From assembly GCA_026713745.1 (NCBI GenBank), contig JAPONU010000255.1, positions 1 through 64,000 of the forward strand: 64,000 bases of DNA. Reading direction: 5' to 3'. Below the pieces are notes generated by a model that saw nothing but the letters and a program-made list of their open reading frames with translations, did no database searches and was not told the origin of the DNA. The first letter of the stretch is position 1. Each line of letters begins with the position of its first letter. This DNA is from a bacterium (GTDB lineage Bacteria; Actinomycetota; Acidimicrobiia; Acidimicrobiales; CATQHL01). This document shows, piece by piece, positions 26,350 to 34,418 of this stretch. The position numbers were made by a program, and so were the translations under genes.

Positions 26350-27404
26350 GGCGACCCCTCCGCGGCGGAATTCGCCTCCAGCAGCGGGAAGTAGTCCGCG
26401 TAGAACAGTCCCAGGGCCACCGCGGTGGCGAATCCGGCGAGCAGCCAGAACCGTACGATGACCCAGGTCTCGTGCCAGCCGCGCTGCTCGAAGTGATGAT
26501 GGATCGGTGCCATCGCGAACAGGCGCCGTCCCCCCATCGACCTGAACACCCCGATCTGCAGGATCACCGACAGGGCTTCCATCACGAAGAGCGCCGCCAT
26601 GATCGGAAGCAGAAGGTGGGTGTTGGTGGTGAGGGCCAGGCAGGCCAGGGCGGTCCCGATGCCCAGTGCTCCGGCGTCGCCCATGATGATCTGGGCCGGT
26701 GCGGCGTTCCACCACAGGAATCCGATGCAGCCACCCAGCATCGCGGCTCCGACGACGGCCAGATCCAGGGCGTGGGGCAGGTCGTAGAGATCAACGTGCC
26801 GGAATGCCCAGTAGCCGATGATCGTGAACGCGGCGAAGTTGAAGATGCTCGATCCCGCGGCCAGACCGTCCAAGCCGTCTGTGAAGTTCACCGCGTTGGA
26901 CGCACCCACGATGATCAGCACCCCCCAGAAGCTCCAACCCACCGGGCCCATGTCCCAGCCGATGCCACCCGAACGTGTGAACGACAACTCGGTGCTGACG
27001 TCGGTCGCCAGGACTGTCACCGCGGCGAACCCACCGCCCACGGTGCACAGTCCCAGCATCTTGGCGCGCTTGCTGAGGCCCTTGCTGTGCGCGCGGGACA
27101 CCTTCAGCCAGTCGTCGACGGCCCCCACCGCAGTGGCCCCCAGGATGGCCAACATCACGAACAGCCCCGTCCGGGTGAAGATGCCGCCGTGGATGAAGTC
27201 GCTCCCGGCATAGCCGGCGCAGGCGCCGCCGACGATGGCGAGGCCGCCCATCGTCGGCGTGCCCTCCTTGCGGGTATGGGACTCCGGACCGTCACTGCGG
27301 ATCGGCTGGGTGAGGTTCCGCGCCCGGAAGAAGGCGATCAGCAGTCGTGTCCCCGCCAGGGACACGACGGCGGCGATGGCGGCGGCGAGCAGGAGCCTGA
27401 TCAC
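26346..27404 (-). CDS. mraY: Phospho-MurNAc-pentapeptide translocase
   Basis: This 352-residue integral membrane enzyme, with about ten helices, transfers phospho-MurNAc-pentapeptide to undecaprenyl phosphate, forming lipid I. Catalytic motifs visible are KEGTPTMGGLAI, VDDWLK, NAVNFTDGLDGLAAG, MGDAGALGIG and APIHHHFEQRGWHE. The start is GTG at 27404, overlapping the murE stop as GTGA. MurE is followed directly by mraY, with no room for the usual murF between them. Confidence 0.97.
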   Translation of the reverse strand: MIRLLLAAAIAAVVSLAGTRLLIAFFRARNLTQPIRSDGPESHTRKEGTPTMGGLAIVGGACAGYAGSDFIHGGIFTRTGLFVMLAILGATAVGAVDDWLKVSRAHSKGLSKRAKMLGLCTVGGGFAAVTVLATDVSTELSFTRSGGIGWDMGPVGWSFWGVLIIVGASNAVNFTDGLDGLAAGSSIFNFAAFTIIGYWAFRHVDLYDLPHALDLAVVGAAMLGGCIGFLWWNAAPAQIIMGDAGALGIGTALACLALTTNTHLLLPIMAALFVMEALSVILQIGVFRSMGGRRLFAMAPIHHHFEQRGWHETWVIVRFWLLAGFATAVALGLFYADYFPLLEANSAAEGSP

Positions 27405-28849
27405 AGCGCGGGCACCTCCGGTGTGGCGCCCAGCAAATCCCGCACCACCGCGGCGTCGTCGAAGGGCAGCGACCGCCCAGCGATGACCTGCGCCGTCTCG
27501 TGTCCCTTGCCGGCCACAATCACGACGTCATCGGGGCGCGCACCCGCCACGGCGGCCGCGATGGCGCGCCGACGGTCGAGTTCCAGTTCTACCGCGGCGC
27601 CCTGAGCGCCCGCCATGATCGATCGGGCGATACTCGCCGGGTCCTCGCCCCGAGGATTGTCAGAGGTGATGATGATCCTGTCGGCAAGGCGGGAGGCGAT
27701 GGCTCCCATCGCCTCCCGCTTGCCTTCATCCCGCTCGCCGCCGCAGCCGAAGACCACGGTGAGGCGAGAATGCGCGGGCAGCAGGCTCCGGCCCGCGCTC
27801 AGCAGCTGCTCCAATGCCGCCGGAGAATGAGCGAAGTCAACGATCACCACCGCTGGGAACTCAGTGACCACCTCGAAGCGGCCCCGCAGGTGCGGTGCCC
27901 GCCGGAGCCCCTCGGCGATCTCGGCCGGTCCGGCCCCCAGAGCGTCGGCCAACGTGGCCGCCACCACCGCGTTGGAGACGTTGTGCGCGCCTCCCAGGGG
28001 CAGTGAGATCTCGATCCCGCGCCAGCGGAACCGGCTCCCGAGCGCGGCGACCTCCAACATCTCTGCGTCGCCGATCGAGCAGCGCCGCACCTCCCCGCTG
28101 ATTTCGGTAGCGAGGCGCCGGCCCCAACCGTCGTCGGTGCAGATCACCGAGACGGCAGTCCTGGCACTCTCGAAGAGCGTGCGCTTGGCTCCGAAGTAGT
28201 CCTCCATGTCCTGGTGGTAGTCGAGGTGCTCGGGAGAGAGATTCGTGAACGCCGCGGCCGCGAAGCGCAGCCCCTCGACCCGCTTCTGGGAGAGCCCGTG
28301 CGAGCTGACCTCCAGCGCCGCGGCCCGCGCCCCGGCTTGTCGCGCCGCGGCCAGCCGGCGAGCCAACCCGGTTGCTCGCGGGGTGGTGAGAGTCCCGCTC
28401 AGGGTGCCGATGGCGACGCACTGTCGGCCTGCGCGCTCCAGGATGCTGGTAAGCAGGTGGGTGACGGTTGTCTTGCCGTTGGTTCCCGTCACCCCCGCCA
28501 ACTCCAGGTGTTCGTGCGGCGACCCCGCTCCGGCCAGAGCCAGGGGACCCACAGCGGCGCGCACGTCGGGAACGAGCAGTTGCGGCAGCGCTACGGGGAG
28601 GGGGCGATCCACGACCAGCGCGGCCGCGCCGGCGCCCGCCGCCCGCTGCGCGAAGTCGTGACCGTCCACCGATCGCCCCGGCACGCAACAGAAGAGGGAT
28701 CCGGCTTGCACCTCGCGGGAGTCCTCGCAGACCGCGGCGATCAGCGGATCCTCCGACGCCACGCCGGACGGGACGTGCAGCCGACCGGGGACCCGGCTGT
28801 GCAGTACCAGGGCCCGCAAGGCCTGCGGCTCACCCACGCAGGTCTCCAA
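27401..28849 (-). CDS. murE: UDP-MurNAc-tripeptide synthetase, meso-DAP type
   Basis: This 482-residue Mur ligase adds the third stem residue. The P-loop is GVTGTNGKTTVTHLL, the carbamylated-lysine region lies near ALEVSSHGLSQKRVEG, and the amino-acid-specificity motif is DNPRGEDP. DNPR selects meso-diaminopimelate rather than lysine, so the cell wall is probably DAP-type. Two starts are possible: TTG at 28849 (20-bp overlap with ftsI) and GTG at 28837 (8-bp overlap). The stop overlaps mraY by four bases. Confidence 0.95.
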   Translation of the reverse strand: METCVGEPQALRALVLHSRVPGRLHVPSGVASEDPLIAAVCEDSREVQAGSLFCCVPGRSVDGHDFAQRAAGAGAAALVVDRPLPVALPQLLVPDVRAAVGPLALAGAGSPHEHLELAGVTGTNGKTTVTHLLTSILERAGRQCVAIGTLSGTLTTPRATGLARRLAAARQAGARAAALEVSSHGLSQKRVEGLRFAAAAFTNLSPEHLDYHQDMEDYFGAKRTLFESARTAVSVICTDDGWGRRLATEISGEVRRCSIGDAEMLEVAALGSRFRWRGIEISLPLGGAHNVSNAVVAATLADALGAGPAEIAEGLRRAPHLRGRFEVVTEFPAVVIVDFAHSPAALEQLLSAGRSLLPAHSRLTVVFGCGGERDEGKREAMGAIASRLADRIIITSDNPRGEDPASIARSIMAGAQGAAVELELDRRRAIAAAVAGARPDDVVIVAGKGHETAQVIAGRSLPFDDAAVVRDLLGATPEVPAL

Positions 28850-30626
28850 GCGTCGTCGCAGCCAGTATCAGCTGGGGCTCGCCGTCGTCGGGTGGCGGAA
28901 CCTTCAGGCGGCGCAGCGCGATCCGCGCCAACTCCGCGAACGCCGGCGCGGCGGCGCTCCCGCCATAGATGGTGGTTGTGGGCTCGTCGATCACGACAAT
29001 CAGCGAGAGCTCCGGAGCCGATGCCGGCAGGAACCCCACGAACGTGGCGACGTAGCGATAGTTCCCCGCCTCATCGGCATAGCCGCCATTGGGATGCGGC
29101 TTGCGGGCGGTGCCTGTCTTGCCGGCCACCTCGTAGCCCTCGACGGCCGCCCGCCGCCCCGTACCGCTCTCGACGACCTCGCCCAGGATCCTGCGCATGT
29201 GGGCCGCGGCCGCCGTGGAGACGACGCGGCGCGATTCCAGGACTGATTGCGGGCTCGTCGGCTCGCCACCGGGCGCGGTCACGTCCGCCACGATTCTCGC
29301 CGGGACGTAGACGCCGTCGTTGGCGATGGTGTTGAACGCCTGCAGGAGTTGCAGCGGCGTCAACGAGACGCCCTGGCCGATGGAGATGGTTGCGAGCGAG
29401 GTCCCCGACCAGTTCGCCACGCTCGGCAGCAGACCGGCGGACTCGCCGTAGAGCTCCAGCCCGCTGCGCGCCCCGAGGCCGAAACGGCGCAGGTAGTTCT
29501 CGAGTCCCGCCGCTCCGAGTCGCTCGCCCCAGAGGATCGTGCCGATGTTCGAGGATTCCACGACGATGTCGCGCACCGAGTAGTCCAGGACCGGATGAGG
29601 CGTGTAGTCGGTGAATTCGGAGTCGTGCACCACCAGGCGATCGGGCACTGCACTGGTGGTGGCCGGCGTCGCCAGGCCGGCGTCCAGAACGGCGGAGAAC
29701 GTGAGCCCCTTGATGGCCGATCCGGGCTCGAAGGCCCAGGTGACGGCCTTGTTCTCGGCACCGATGACCACCTCGCCGGACTCATCTCGGGTGGCGGTGG
29801 ACATGGCCAGGATCTCGCCGGTCGCCGGGCGACCGAGGATGATCACCCCGCCTGCGGCATCGGTCTCGCGAACCTGGGTGGCCAGGATGCGAGCAGCCTC
29901 GAACTGCAGCAGTCCATCGACGGTAAGCCGCAGGTCTGCACCGTCGACGGCGTTGACCGACTCGTTGAGTCCGCCGGGAACGCTGTGGCCTCCCGGATAC
30001 ATCTCGCGCAACTCCGAGCCGTCGCTGGCGGCCAGAAGCTCGTCGTGGAGCAATTCGATGCCCGAGATGCCTGAGTGGTCGGTGCTCACCGAGCCGACGA
30101 TCTCGACGGCGAACTCGCCCAGCGGATACTCACGATGCAACTCCGGAAGCGTGCCCACCCCCGCCAACGCCAACTCCTGCACCGCTGCGGCCTGCTCAGG
30201 AGGCACCTGGCGTTTGATGTAGACGAACTGGCCGGGGACCGACATCTTCTGGGCCAGCGGCGCCACCTCTGTCCCCAGGACGGGTGCGAGGGAGCTCGCC
30301 ACGGCGAGCGGGTCACCGATCCGGCTGGGGTCCGCGTAGATCGCCGACCATTCCACCGATGTCGCCAGAGGTTCGCCGGAGCGGTCCAGGATGTCCCCGC
30401 GCACGCCCATCACGGCGGTCTCCTGGAGGCGATGGGACCTCGCCCAGGTCAGGATCTGGTCGTTCTCACCGAACTGCAGGTCGACGGTTCTCGCAACCAG
30501 CCCGGCTGCCATTGCCAGCATCACCAGAACCAGCACCGCCCGGCGCCCGCCGGAGCGGTAGCCCTTCGGCCCCGCAGGTCGGGCCCTCCTCGGGCTGTGT
30601 GCGTGACCACGGGTTGACTCGCTCAC
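28830..30626 (-). CDS. ftsI: Septal transpeptidase FtsI (class B PBP)
   Basis: This 598-residue penicillin-binding protein has an N-terminal transmembrane helix (about residues 29-46), a PBP dimerisation domain and a transpeptidase domain. The active-site triad is visible: SxxK as SAIK in EPGSAIKG, SSN in VVESSNIGT and KTGT in VAGKTGTARK. It cross-links septal peptidoglycan together with FtsW. The GTG at 30626 overlaps the upstream ftsL-like gene stop (GTGA); the open frame to 31172 runs through two other genes and is rejected. The C-terminus ends shortly after the fold, without PASTA domains. Confidence 0.96.
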   Translation of the reverse strand: MSESTRGHAHSPRRARPAGPKGYRSGGRRAVLVLVMLAMAAGLVARTVDLQFGENDQILTWARSHRLQETAVMGVRGDILDRSGEPLATSVEWSAIYADPSRIGDPLAVASSLAPVLGTEVAPLAQKMSVPGQFVYIKRQVPPEQAAAVQELALAGVGTLPELHREYPLGEFAVEIVGSVSTDHSGISGIELLHDELLAASDGSELREMYPGGHSVPGGLNESVNAVDGADLRLTVDGLLQFEAARILATQVRETDAAGGVIILGRPATGEILAMSTATRDESGEVVIGAENKAVTWAFEPGSAIKGLTFSAVLDAGLATPATTSAVPDRLVVHDSEFTDYTPHPVLDYSVRDIVVESSNIGTILWGERLGAAGLENYLRRFGLGARSGLELYGESAGLLPSVANWSGTSLATISIGQGVSLTPLQLLQAFNTIANDGVYVPARIVADVTAPGGEPTSPQSVLESRRVVSTAAAAHMRRILGEVVESGTGRRAAVEGYEVAGKTGTARKPHPNGGYADEAGNYRYVATFVGFLPASAPELSLIVVIDEPTTTIYGGSAAAPAFAELARIALRRLKVPPPDDGEPQLILAATTLGDLRG

Positions 30627-30994
30627 GGCGCCGGAGGGACAGCCGGGTCCAGGTAGTGGATCGTGTCCGGCGGCACCATCCCGAGACGGTCCCGGGCTTC
30701 GAAGGCCAGACGTGCCGGCGACAGCAACTCGGCGCGCCGCAGTCGCAGTTGGCGGTCGAGGCTGACCGCCTCGTCGATCTGGCCGTCCAGCTGGTCGATG
30801 CGCCCCTGGGACTGTGTAACCACCGCTTGGAGCACCCCGATGGCGAACAGCCCACCGAGCAGCACGACCGCAGCGCGCAGGACGATGCGGCGCATGTGGT
30901 TCGGCCGCGGCCGCTCGCTCCCCACGACACGCAGCCGAGACTGCGCCCCCGCCTGCGGGGCGGGCGACCGGCGGGTCGGGAGGGCCCTGTTCAC
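30623..30994 (-). CDS. FtsL-like divisome protein
   Basis: The 123-residue product has a basic Pro-rich cytoplasmic tail, one transmembrane helix (about residues 37-59) and a periplasmic heptad-like segment (GRIDQLDGQIDEAVSLDRQL) ending in RLGMVPPDTIHYLDP. Short bitopic proteins of this design between rsmH and ftsI are FtsL, which pairs with FtsB and FtsQ to activate FtsWI. Sequence conservation in FtsL is low, so assignment rests on position and topology. GTG 30994 overlaps the rsmH stop and the stop overlaps ftsI, each as GTGA. Confidence 0.82.
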   Translation of the reverse strand: MNRALPTRRSPAPQAGAQSRLRVVGSERPRPNHMRRIVLRAAVVLLGGLFAIGVLQAVVTQSQGRIDQLDGQIDEAVSLDRQLRLRRAELLSPARLAFEARDRLGMVPPDTIHYLDPAVPPAP

Positions 30995-31968
30995 GGTGTG
31001 GCCACCGGAAGCTTCTCGAAGGACCGCAGGCGGGCGCTCGAGGCGCGCGGGTTGCGCTGGATCTCGCACTGGTCCGGCCGGGCCACACGCCCGGAGAGCA
31101 GCCGGATACAGCCGGCGGCACCACAGACACAGGGGAGCTTCGGCGGGCAGGCGCAGCCGCCGGTGACCGCATGGGCCAGCGTGTCCTTCACGAGCCGGTC
31201 CTCTCCGGAGTGGTAGCTGAGCACCACTCCCCTGCCGCGAGGCACCAGACGGCCGATGGCATGCGTGAGAGCCGGGGCGATCTGGGAGAGTTCATCGTTG
31301 ACGGCGATACGGATCGCCTGGAAGCTGCGTTTGGCGGGATGCCCGCCGCGCCGGCGGTGCCGGGCGGGTATGGCCGCTCGCACGACCTCGGCCAACTCGA
31401 CGGTGTCATGAAGCGGGCGGCGCGCCACGATGGCCCGGGCGATCCCGCGGGCGCGCGGCTCGTCCCCGTACTCCTTCAACAGACGCACCAGGCGCTCGAC
31501 CGGCCACTCGTTGACGATGTGCGCAGCGCAGAGCGTCGCACCCGGGTCCATCCGCATGTCGATCGGACCGGCTGCTCGGTAGCTGAATCCCCTGCCGGCG
31601 GTGTCGAGCTGCATCGAGCTGACGCCCAGGTCGAAGATCACGCCCGAGAGAGCGTCGACCCCCAGCCGGGCGAGGGCCTCACCCAGGTCCGCGAAGCTGC
31701 ACTGCGCCAGCCGGACGCCCCCGGCGAGCCGCCGAGCGGCGGCTGCGAGCGCTGCGGGATCCCGATCCAGCCCGACGAACCTCAGATCGGGTCGACACTC
31801 CGCCAGGGCGGCGGTGTGACCACCGGCCCCGACGGTGGCGTCGAGGAAGACTCCCGTCGGGATCGGCTCCAACACCTCGGTGACCTCGCGAACCATGACG
31901 GATTCGTGCCCGCCGATGCCGGGGCCCTCATGGACGGCCACGGTGCCGCTGCACTCGCGGTTCGTCAC
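30991..31968 (-). CDS. rsmH: 16S rRNA (cytosine-1402-N4)-methyltransferase RsmH
   Basis: This 325-residue SAM-dependent enzyme (MraW) methylates C1402 in the 16S decoding centre. Motifs are HESVMVREV, DATVGAGGHTAALAE, FDLGVSSMQLD and RVFQAIRIAVN-like RSFQAIRIAVNDEL. GTG 31968 is the first start in frame. A second GTG at 31941 lies directly before the conserved HESVM region and could be the real start. The first start codon is buried in a long inverted repeat covering the mraZ-rsmH junction, so translation may depend on opening that structure. Confidence 0.94.
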   Translation of the reverse strand: MTNRECSGTVAVHEGPGIGGHESVMVREVTEVLEPIPTGVFLDATVGAGGHTAALAECRPDLRFVGLDRDPAALAAAARRLAGGVRLAQCSFADLGEALARLGVDALSGVIFDLGVSSMQLDTAGRGFSYRAAGPIDMRMDPGATLCAAHIVNEWPVERLVRLLKEYGDEPRARGIARAIVARRPLHDTVELAEVVRAAIPARHRRRGGHPAKRSFQAIRIAVNDELSQIAPALTHAIGRLVPRGRGVVLSYHSGEDRLVKDTLAHAVTGGCACPPKLPCVCGAAGCIRLLSGRVARPDQCEIQRNPRASSARLRSFEKLPVATP

Positions 31969-32089
31969 TCAGCAATCCCCCGACTGCCAGGCCCTCGCGG
32001 CGATTTGTTCCGTCGCAAGGAGGATGGCAAGTGGGCGGAATAGGAGTTGGCTGTCCTCCTGCCAGCCGGGGGATTGCTGAGCGACGAAC
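31960..32089 (-). promoter_or_regulatory. Long hairpin at the mraZ-rsmH junction sequestering the rsmH start
   Basis: Arms 31960-31990 and 32059-32089 match in inverted orientation at 28 of 31 positions. In the minus-strand transcript, two of the three differences become G-U pairs and one is a G-G mismatch. An inner 7-bp stem (32018-32024 with 32054-32060) can extend it, and a further ACTCGCG match lies outside the arms after a 4-base offset. The 5' arm begins right after the mraZ stop. The 3' arm contains the GGGGGA that could serve as ribosome site and the GTG start at 31968. The structure is expected to repress rsmH translation unless opened. No known RNA family is recognised. Confidence 0.7.
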
Positions 32090-32106
32090 GAACGCGAGTC
32101 GATCGT

Positions 32107-32577
32107 TCACAGCCAACTGCTCTCGGACCAGGTACCCAGGCCCGTCTCGTCGGTGAAGGCGTTGGCCCCACCGACCGTCTCCAGCCAGACCTCGCGGTTC
32201 CACAACTCGATGCGCTCGCCGACGCCCGCTACGAAGACGCGGGCGTCGCTCTGGTCGGTATCGACGTGCAGTACGTCGCGAAGGGGCTCGGGCACGACGA
32301 TCCGGCCCTGCGCGTCAGGCCTGACGGGATAGCCGTTGCCGGAGAACCAGCGGAGCAGGTTCTGTCCCGTCCCCCGGGTGCGCACCTCTTCCTCGAGTCG
32401 CCGGTAGGCGGCGTCGAAACTCTTCTGCCGCCAAAGCCCCAGGCAGGGGCTCCCGGGAACGCGGCCCAGGACGCACCGTTCCTCGGCGTCCACTCCTCCT
32501 CGAAACTCCGGTGGGAGCGAGACGCGCCACTTGCCGTCGATGGAGCGCTCGTGGCTGCCGGAGAATGTTCTATCCAT
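32107..32577 (-). CDS. mraZ: MraZ transcriptional regulator
   Basis: This 156-residue protein has two AbrB-like SpoVT half-domains: GSHERSIDGKWRVSLPPEFR near residue 7, and GYPVRPDAQGRIVVPEPLR near residue 83, each with the DxxGRxxxP pattern. MraZ forms rings that bind direct repeats upstream of its own gene and represses the dcw operon. The ATG at 32577 starts the family N-terminus. The upstream region holds three 10-bp-spaced GTGG repeats and a promoter-like TATACT, consistent with autoregulation. It is the first gene of the cluster. Confidence 0.95.
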   Translation of the reverse strand: MDRTFSGSHERSIDGKWRVSLPPEFRGGVDAEERCVLGRVPGSPCLGLWRQKSFDAAYRRLEEEVRTRGTGQNLLRWFSGNGYPVRPDAQGRIVVPEPLRDVLHVDTDQSDARVFVAGVGERIELWNREVWLETVGGANAFTDETGLGTWSESSWL

Positions 32578-32637
32578 AGCGTGTGGTATCTCACGAACTC
32601 GGCGCCGTGCGCTGGGCACAGCGCGGCGGTTCTCGAT

Positions 32638-32663
32638 GGGAAGCAGTATAGGGACTGCTTCCC
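32638..32663 (-). promoter_or_regulatory. Perfect palindrome over the mraZ promoter -10
   Basis: Perfect 10-bp arms GGGAAGCAGT and ACTGCTTCCC with a 6-nt centre. On the minus strand the centre and part of an arm read TATACT (32645-32650), a good -10 hexamer, 68-73 bp upstream of the mraZ start. A weak -35-like TGGTGA lies 18 bp further upstream. The palindrome may be an operator or the first hairpin of the leader RNA, since the transcription start would fall near 32638. Confidence 0.55.
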
Positions 32664-32666
32664 TTT

Positions 32667-32695
32667 TCTCACCACAATAGACCACTCTCCCCCAC
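32667..32695 (-). promoter_or_regulatory. Putative MraZ operator (three direct repeats)
   Basis: On the minus strand GTGG occurs three times with exact 10-nt spacing (starting at 32695, 32685 and 32675: GTGGGGGAGA, GTGGTCTATT, GTGGTGAGAA). A fourth GTGG lies about two periods further upstream (32713-32716). Known MraZ sites are three or more short direct repeats of TGGG type, one DNA turn apart, overlapping the mra promoter. The site sits at the -35 region of the predicted mraZ promoter. Confidence 0.6.
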
Positions 32696-32799
32696 CGAAC
32701 AAGCCAATCGGCCCACAGAGGTGGTCTCGACGAGCCGGTGGAACTCCCCAAGCAGCCGCCCGGCAAAGCCCGTGGGAGTGATGCGCCGGTCCGCCCTCC

Positions 32800-33516
32800 C
32801 TAGGGCACCAGGGTCTCGGTATCCAGCGCCCCGGTCAGCGCCTCGAGAATCCTCGATTCGGATACCTCGAGAGCGCCCGCGCAAACCGCGAGATCGCGCT
32901 CCAGCACGCCGCGCCTCCCCGGCGGCATCCCAAGCAGGCCGGCGAGGGATCCGGGCTCCCAGCGCCGCAGGAGCCCGCACTGGAATCGCGCGCCGGCGCT
33001 ACTGCGTCGCTGGGACAAGCCGACGACCTTCCGTCCCTCCACGAACACCTCGCCCGGGCCGCGCCCGGCGAAGCAGACCAACGATCCCCACGGGCCGGGC
33101 TCGTAGGGGCCCTCGTAGACCTCCGCGGCGATTCCCACTCCGGTGAGCACAGTCCGCCACAGCTCTCCGAGCCACAGGAAGGCTCGCCCCACGTCGTGGT
33201 GCCACAGCCGATCGCCCCGCGGCACCAGAACATCGATCCACAGCAGATCGGTGTGCGAGACCAGCACCACTCCCCCGCCCGAGCGGCGACGCAACACCGT
33301 CAGGCCGCGCCGGCGCGCCGCCGTCGCATCCACCAAGCCGGGGCGCTGCCCGCTGCCGAGCACAACGGCCCCGTCGCCGGGCCGCATGACCCATAGCTCC
33401 CGGCGCGGGCGCGGGCCGGGGACGATGCCGTGCAGGCTTCGCACCGAGCCGGTTCGCTCGACGATTCTCCAGGGCTCCGGCGAACCGCCCGTCGTGGCGG
33501 CCTCGCCGCGCCTCAC
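32800..33516 (-). CDS. Lipoate-protein ligase A/B family protein
   Basis: This 238-residue protein has the biotin/lipoate ligase fold. RRRSGGGVVLVSHTDLLWID matches the RRxSGGGxVxHD-type substrate loop, and EGRKVVGLSQRR carries the lysine that normally contacts the lipoyl-AMP carboxyl group. The usual His of the first loop is present as SH. Members attach lipoate or related acyl groups to carrier domains. The GTG at 33516 overlaps the HNH gene stop as GTGA. The substrate is unknown, as no lipoyl-domain gene lies nearby. Confidence 0.8.
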   Translation of the reverse strand: MRRGEAATTGGSPEPWRIVERTGSVRSLHGIVPGPRPRRELWVMRPGDGAVVLGSGQRPGLVDATAARRRGLTVLRRRSGGGVVLVSHTDLLWIDVLVPRGDRLWHHDVGRAFLWLGELWRTVLTGVGIAAEVYEGPYEPGPWGSLVCFAGRGPGEVFVEGRKVVGLSQRRSSAGARFQCGLLRRWEPGSLAGLLGMPPGRRGVLERDLAVCAGALEVSESRILEALTGALDTETLVP

Positions 33517-34022
33517 GCCGACAGGGCTCGGTCGTTGCGCAGGTACGCGCTCCACTGGTCGGGGACCTCGCCGGCACTGAGGCGGATGAGGGTGGTCCAC
33601 GTCGGCGGGTGCGGCGTCCGCCGTAGTCGCATGCCGATCTCGCTCGGGAGACGGTCGCGCTTGCGTGTGTTGCAGCGTCGGCAGGCCGCCACCACGTTGT
33701 CCCAGGTGTGCCCGCCGCCGCGGCTGCGAGGCCGGACGTGGTCGACACTGTCGGCCCGGTGGCCGCAGTACTGGCAACTGTGGTCGTCCCTCGCCAGCAC
33801 GCCCCGCCGGCTCAACGAGCCCCGCCGAAGGTAGGGCACCCGGACGTAGTACTGCAGGCGAACCACCGACGGGATCCGGAGGCTCACATTCTCCGATCGC
33901 AGCACAACGCCGGTGAGGTGCACCGCGTCGGCCTTCCCGTCGAGCACCAGCACAGCGGCGCGGCGACCCGGCACCACGCTCAACGGCTCGTCGGTGGCGT
34001 TCAGCACCAGGGCCCGGGTCAT
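33513..34022 (-). CDS. HNH endonuclease family protein
   Basis: This 169-residue protein has a C-terminal HNH nuclease domain (about residues 80-135). Zinc-ribbon cysteines occur as CQYCG and CRRCN, with the catalytic stretch DHVRPRSRGGGHTWDNVV between them. The N-terminal half (ALVLNATDEPLSVV) is the conserved segment found in stand-alone actinobacterial HNH proteins near mraZ. The role is unknown; DNA repair and phage defence have been suggested for relatives. The ATG at 34022 replaces the longer open frame. It is coupled to the lipoate ligase-like gene. Confidence 0.85.
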   Translation of the reverse strand: MTRALVLNATDEPLSVVPGRRAAVLVLDGKADAVHLTGVVLRSENVSLRIPSVVRLQYYVRVPYLRRGSLSRRGVLARDDHSCQYCGHRADSVDHVRPRSRGGGHTWDNVVAACRRCNTRKRDRLPSEIGMRLRRTPHPPTWTTLIRLSAGEVPDQWSAYLRNDRALSA

Positions 34023-34056
34023 GGCCTCACAAGCTAGCCCGACGGGGCGTGCCGTC

Positions 34057-34317
34057 TCACATGTTGCGGGCACAGTCCCGCCTGAAGGACCGTGCCCACC
34101 TCAGCCACGCCACGACGTCGGCCCCGGTGGGCGGGCGGTCCGGATCGCCGTAGGCGGTAACCGAGCGAAGACCCCGGTACGACGCGGACGCGGCCGCGCG
34201 CACCTGCCGCAAGGCCTCCGGCCAGAGCAGCGGGCGGCGCAGCACCGCCCAGCCCACCGCCAGGATCGGGCCACCCAACCGGCGCCGCGGGGGAATGCGA
34301 CTTGTCGGGCCCACCAT
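34057..34317 (-). CDS. Small conserved-looking hypothetical protein
   Basis: This 86-residue protein has a basic N-terminus, an amphipathic middle with WAVLRRPLLWPEALRQVRAAAS, and a TAYGDPDRPPTGADVVAWLRW motif. It starts at ATG 34317 and ends 34 bp before the HNH gene. I do not know the function. The composition is plausible for a real actinobacterial small protein: clean start, no overlap with neighbours, same strand as the HNH gene. It is divergent from the MoxR gene across about 100 bp that should hold promoters for both directions. Confidence 0.6.
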   Translation of the reverse strand: MVGPTSRIPPRRRLGGPILAVGWAVLRRPLLWPEALRQVRAAASASYRGLRSVTAYGDPDRPPTGADVVAWLRWARSFRRDCARNM

Positions 34318-34418
34318 CGGCGTACCCTAATGGGGCACGGGAGCCCCCGTCGGGCTCGGTACCGAACCCACCCGGACCCGTGCAGGACCGCAGGCGAGCA
34401 CACACCGGATCTGCCAGA

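Noticed and set aside
31960..32089. Small inverted-repeat transposon (MITE)
   Set aside because: The arms overlap the rsmH coding start, no target-site duplication is clear, and the G-U compensation favours an RNA hairpin.
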